The position numbers and the translations under genes are program-made. A stretch of 9,683 nt of DNA from Acidimicrobiia bacterium. GTDB lineage: Bacteria > Actinomycetota > Acidimicrobiia > Acidimicrobiales > Ilumatobacteraceae. The notes under the pieces are model-generated. The model ran no database searches, was not told the DNA's origin, and saw nothing but the letters and a program-made list of their open reading frames with translations. Below are positions 8,270 to 9,683 of this stretch, in pieces; position 1 is the first letter of the stretch, and the number at the start of each line of letters is the position of its first letter. The DNA lies in assembly GCA_013815505.1 (NCBI GenBank), contig JACDGA010000041.1, positions 1 to 9,683 of the forward strand, given 5' to 3'.

Positions 8270-8316
8270 TCTGAGTCACCGCAAACGCCGAGACTCGGCG
8301 TTGTTCGTGACTCAGA
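8270..8316. repeat. Palindromic repeat, copy 2 (nested perfect dyads)
   Basis: Outer arms TCTGAGTCAC (8270-8279) and GTGACTCAGA (8307-8316) pair perfectly over 10 bp. The inner arms AACGCCGAG (8284-8292) and CTCGGCGTT (8294-8302) pair perfectly over 9 bp around A8293. The same 4-base asymmetric spacers as in copy 1 (CGCA on the left, GTTC on the right) separate the two stems. The copy begins exactly 61 bp after copy 1, in the same orientation, and ends 12 bp from the serpin stop codon. It could serve as a 3' hairpin for the serpin transcript, but no U-tract follows it. Confidence 0.85.
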
Positions 8317-8328
8317 ACAGGGTGGGTG

Positions 8329-9618
8329 TCAGGCGGTTGGGTCGGTGACCTGGCCGGCGAACAGGACGAGGCCACTGGCGCGATGGCGGATGAGGTAGAA
8401 GAACGGCTGGTCGGCGGCGATGACGAGCTCCGGTTCGAGTGCCCCACTGACCAGGAATTCGAGGCTCGTCGCTGCAGCGGCGACGGTGCCCCACTCGTCG
8501 ACCTCGATGTCGGCGGCGTGTTGCGCTCCACCGAGGAACGCATCGTCCGAGATCGCCGGATAGGCACCGGGTGCCGCGCCGAGCTCGGTGAGCCAGGGGA
8601 GCAGGTCGGTCGCCGTCTTCGTCTTCCACTTCGGCAGCCGGAGCTCGTACGGACCCGTAGTGAACGTGGCGTCGATCTCGTCGAGCATCGCCTGGTCGAG
8701 CCCGTCACGGATCTCGGCGAAACGGCCTTCGTCGGGCACGACCAGGAGCATCGAGTACTCGTCGCCGACGTAGGGGATCTCCGCACCGACGAACCCGTCG
8801 CCCTTGCCCCGCCGGTCGCCGAGCTCGAGCTCCTGCATCAGCTCGACCGGCACCGTGCTGCCGTCGAGCCGGGTGAACGTGGCGTCGATCGGCCCGTACT
8901 TGCCGAACGTCGTCTGCCACCTCGCCTTGAAGTAGAGGGTGTCGGTCAGCACCAGCAGCGAGCTCGGGTCGATGGAACCGGACGGCAACAGCTCGGGGAT
9001 CAGGCCCTCGGTCTGCTCGTCGACCCATGTGTTGATGCGCTTCCTGCTCGCCTCGGGCTCGCCGGCGAGGTCGAGCGGCTCGACGCCGGCGCCGTGGTGG
9101 CTGGCGAGCAGGTCGAGCCAGTCCTGCTCCGGCGTCAGCCCGATCCGCGGCCATAGCCGGTCGGCGATCGTGATCGTGACGTGCTTGCGCTGCGAGGCAG
9201 CGATGCGCTGGTCGATGGCGTTCCACGCCTCGTCCGATCGGCGAGGCAGTCCGAACGCCTCGTCGATCGCAGCTGCTGTCGGCGCATCGGCAGCGCCGCG
9301 AGCCATCAGCAGCGCGTGGCCGATGCTCGACGGCGACAGCACCACGTTGGTCTCTGCGTCCTGGGTTCGGAGGAGGTCGAACCCGGCGTCGTTGAGTCCC
9401 GCCGCGAGCGGACGGATCGGCGCCGTCTCGGCGACCACCGCACGTGGAGCATCCGACGCGAGGATCGGCTGTGACGTGAGCGTGGGTGCGGTGGTGCTCG
9501 GCGACGTCACCGAGATCGTCACGGGATCCGTCGGGTCAGGGGCATCGGCTGCCTGATCCCCGCATGCAACGAGCGCTACGGCCACGACCACCCCGAGCGA
9601 CGTCCGACCCCTCACCAT
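8329..9618 (-). CDS. Serpin-family protease inhibitor, predicted lipoprotein
   Basis: 429-aa secreted serine (or cysteine) protease inhibitor that works by suicide conformational trapping. The N-terminus MVRGRTSLGVVVAVALVAC is a lipoprotein signal peptide with lipobox LVAC and acylation Cys at 19. A Thr/Ser/Pro-rich linker (about 28-55) would hold the domain off the membrane. Serpin signatures follow in order: NVVLSPSSIGHALLMARGA (91-109), INTWVDEQTEGLIPELLP (195-212), LVLTDTLYFKARW (222-234), LRLPKWK (326-332) and the hinge IEVDEWGTVAAAATS (371-385). The C-terminal end is DQPFFYLIRHRASGLVLFAGQV (403-424, read as positions). The hinge has Thr at P14 and Ala at P12-P9, as in inhibitory serpins. 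The reactive-centre P1 lies among S391-L394, with no Arg or Lys. The ATG at 9618 was chosen because it gives a proper signal peptide; upstream in-frame codons would spoil it. The target protease is unknown. Confidence 0.93.
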   Translation of the reverse strand: MVRGRTSLGVVVAVALVACGDQAADAPDPTDPVTISVTSPSTTAPTLTSQPILASDAPRAVVAETAPIRPLAAGLNDAGFDLLRTQDAETNVVLSPSSIGHALLMARGAADAPTAAAIDEAFGLPRRSDEAWNAIDQRIAASQRKHVTITIADRLWPRIGLTPEQDWLDLLASHHGAGVEPLDLAGEPEASRKRINTWVDEQTEGLIPELLPSGSIDPSSLLVLTDTLYFKARWQTTFGKYGPIDATFTRLDGSTVPVELMQELELGDRRGKGDGFVGAEIPYVGDEYSMLLVVPDEGRFAEIRDGLDQAMLDEIDATFTTGPYELRLPKWKTKTATDLLPWLTELGAAPGAYPAISDDAFLGGAQHAADIEVDEWGTVAAAATSLEFLVSGALEPELVIAADQPFFYLIRHRASGLVLFAGQVTDPTA

Positions 9619-9623
9619 CGAGA

Positions 9624-9629
9624 ACCGTA
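9624..9629 (-). promoter_or_regulatory. Possible -10 element for a leaderless serpin transcript
   Basis: On the minus strand TACGGT (9629-9624) fits TANNNT and ends 5 bases before the serpin ATG at 9618. There is no Shine-Dalgarno before that ATG, so a leaderless start is plausible. No convincing -35 was found in 9630-9683, and the rest of that stretch shows no gene. Confidence 0.3.
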
Positions 9630-9683
9630 CGGCATCGCCGTCGGGTTCTGCCCGCGACCGTCTGGGCGGGATCTGTCCCACCG

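Noticed and set aside
6865..8274. 469-codon plus-strand open frame opposite the photolyase
   Set aside because: The photolyase on the minus strand has all family motifs; this frame has none and runs through the palindromic repeats.
8205..8317. CRISPR array
   Set aside because: Only two copies, each an internal palindrome, with a 13-bp interval instead of unique spacers of about 30 bp, and no cas genes in the window.
8205..8317. Classic intrinsic terminator of the serpin
   Set aside because: No T-tract follows either hairpin in the minus-strand direction. A terminator or stabiliser without a U-tract remains possible and is listed as a hypothesis only.
8329..9156. Plus-strand open frames opposite the serpin
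   Set aside because: The minus strand encodes a complete serpin with signal peptide and hinge; the antisense frames show no domain.

Overview
The window is high-GC DNA, roughly two-thirds G+C or more by eye. It reads like a chromosomal segment of an actinobacterium. Supporting features are an actinobacterial-type ClpC, an ECF41/SigJ-like sigma factor, a DHA2 exporter, a class I photolyase and a lipoprotein serpin. Several starts also lack a Shine-Dalgarno sequence and carry a TANNNT hexamer 5-7 nt upstream. An Acidimicrobiia-like source (Ilumatobacter relatives) would fit, but that is an inference and not a demonstrated assignment.

Layout: (1) 1-1801, minus strand: N-terminal 600 residues of the Clp protease ATPase ClpC, running off the left edge. 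(2) 1802-1997: divergent intergenic region with a clpC promoter and RBS, a 10-bp-stem inverted repeat, and a strong candidate ECF41-type promoter. (3) 1998-6780, plus strand: a tightly packed four-gene run. It encodes an FAD-dependent amine oxidase/phytoene desaturase-like oxidoreductase, an ECF41-like sigma factor with a fused SnoaL-like domain (GTGA overlap with the oxidoreductase), a long-chain polyprenyl diphosphate synthase (10-nt gap) and a DHA2 family MFS exporter (7-nt gap). (4) 6805-8166, minus strand: class I CPD photolyase, convergent with the exporter across 24 bp. (5) 8167-8328: intergenic region dominated by two tandem near-identical palindromes 61 bp apart. (6) 8329-9618, minus strand: a serpin with a lipoprotein signal peptide. 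(7) 9619-9683: short upstream region. No gene-free stretch exceeds 300 bp.

How the parts work together: the most coherent unit is the oxidoreductase/sigma pair. ECF41 sigma factors carry their own regulatory C-terminal domain instead of a separate anti-sigma factor. They typically sit beside carboxymuconolactone decarboxylase, oxidoreductase or epimerase genes and drive them. Here the sigma factor overlaps the oxidoreductase gene, and a sequence with the ECF41 promoter architecture (GTCAC core, 16-nt spacer, CGTC) ends just before the oxidoreductase ATG. This suggests an autoregulated, nearly leaderless transcript. The polyprenyl synthase (probably menaquinone side chain) and exporter follow closely, but the synthase may also have its own promoter. 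The photolyase and serpin are separate units; between them lie two palindromic repeats whose sequence differences preserve base pairing specifically in the minus-strand transcript.
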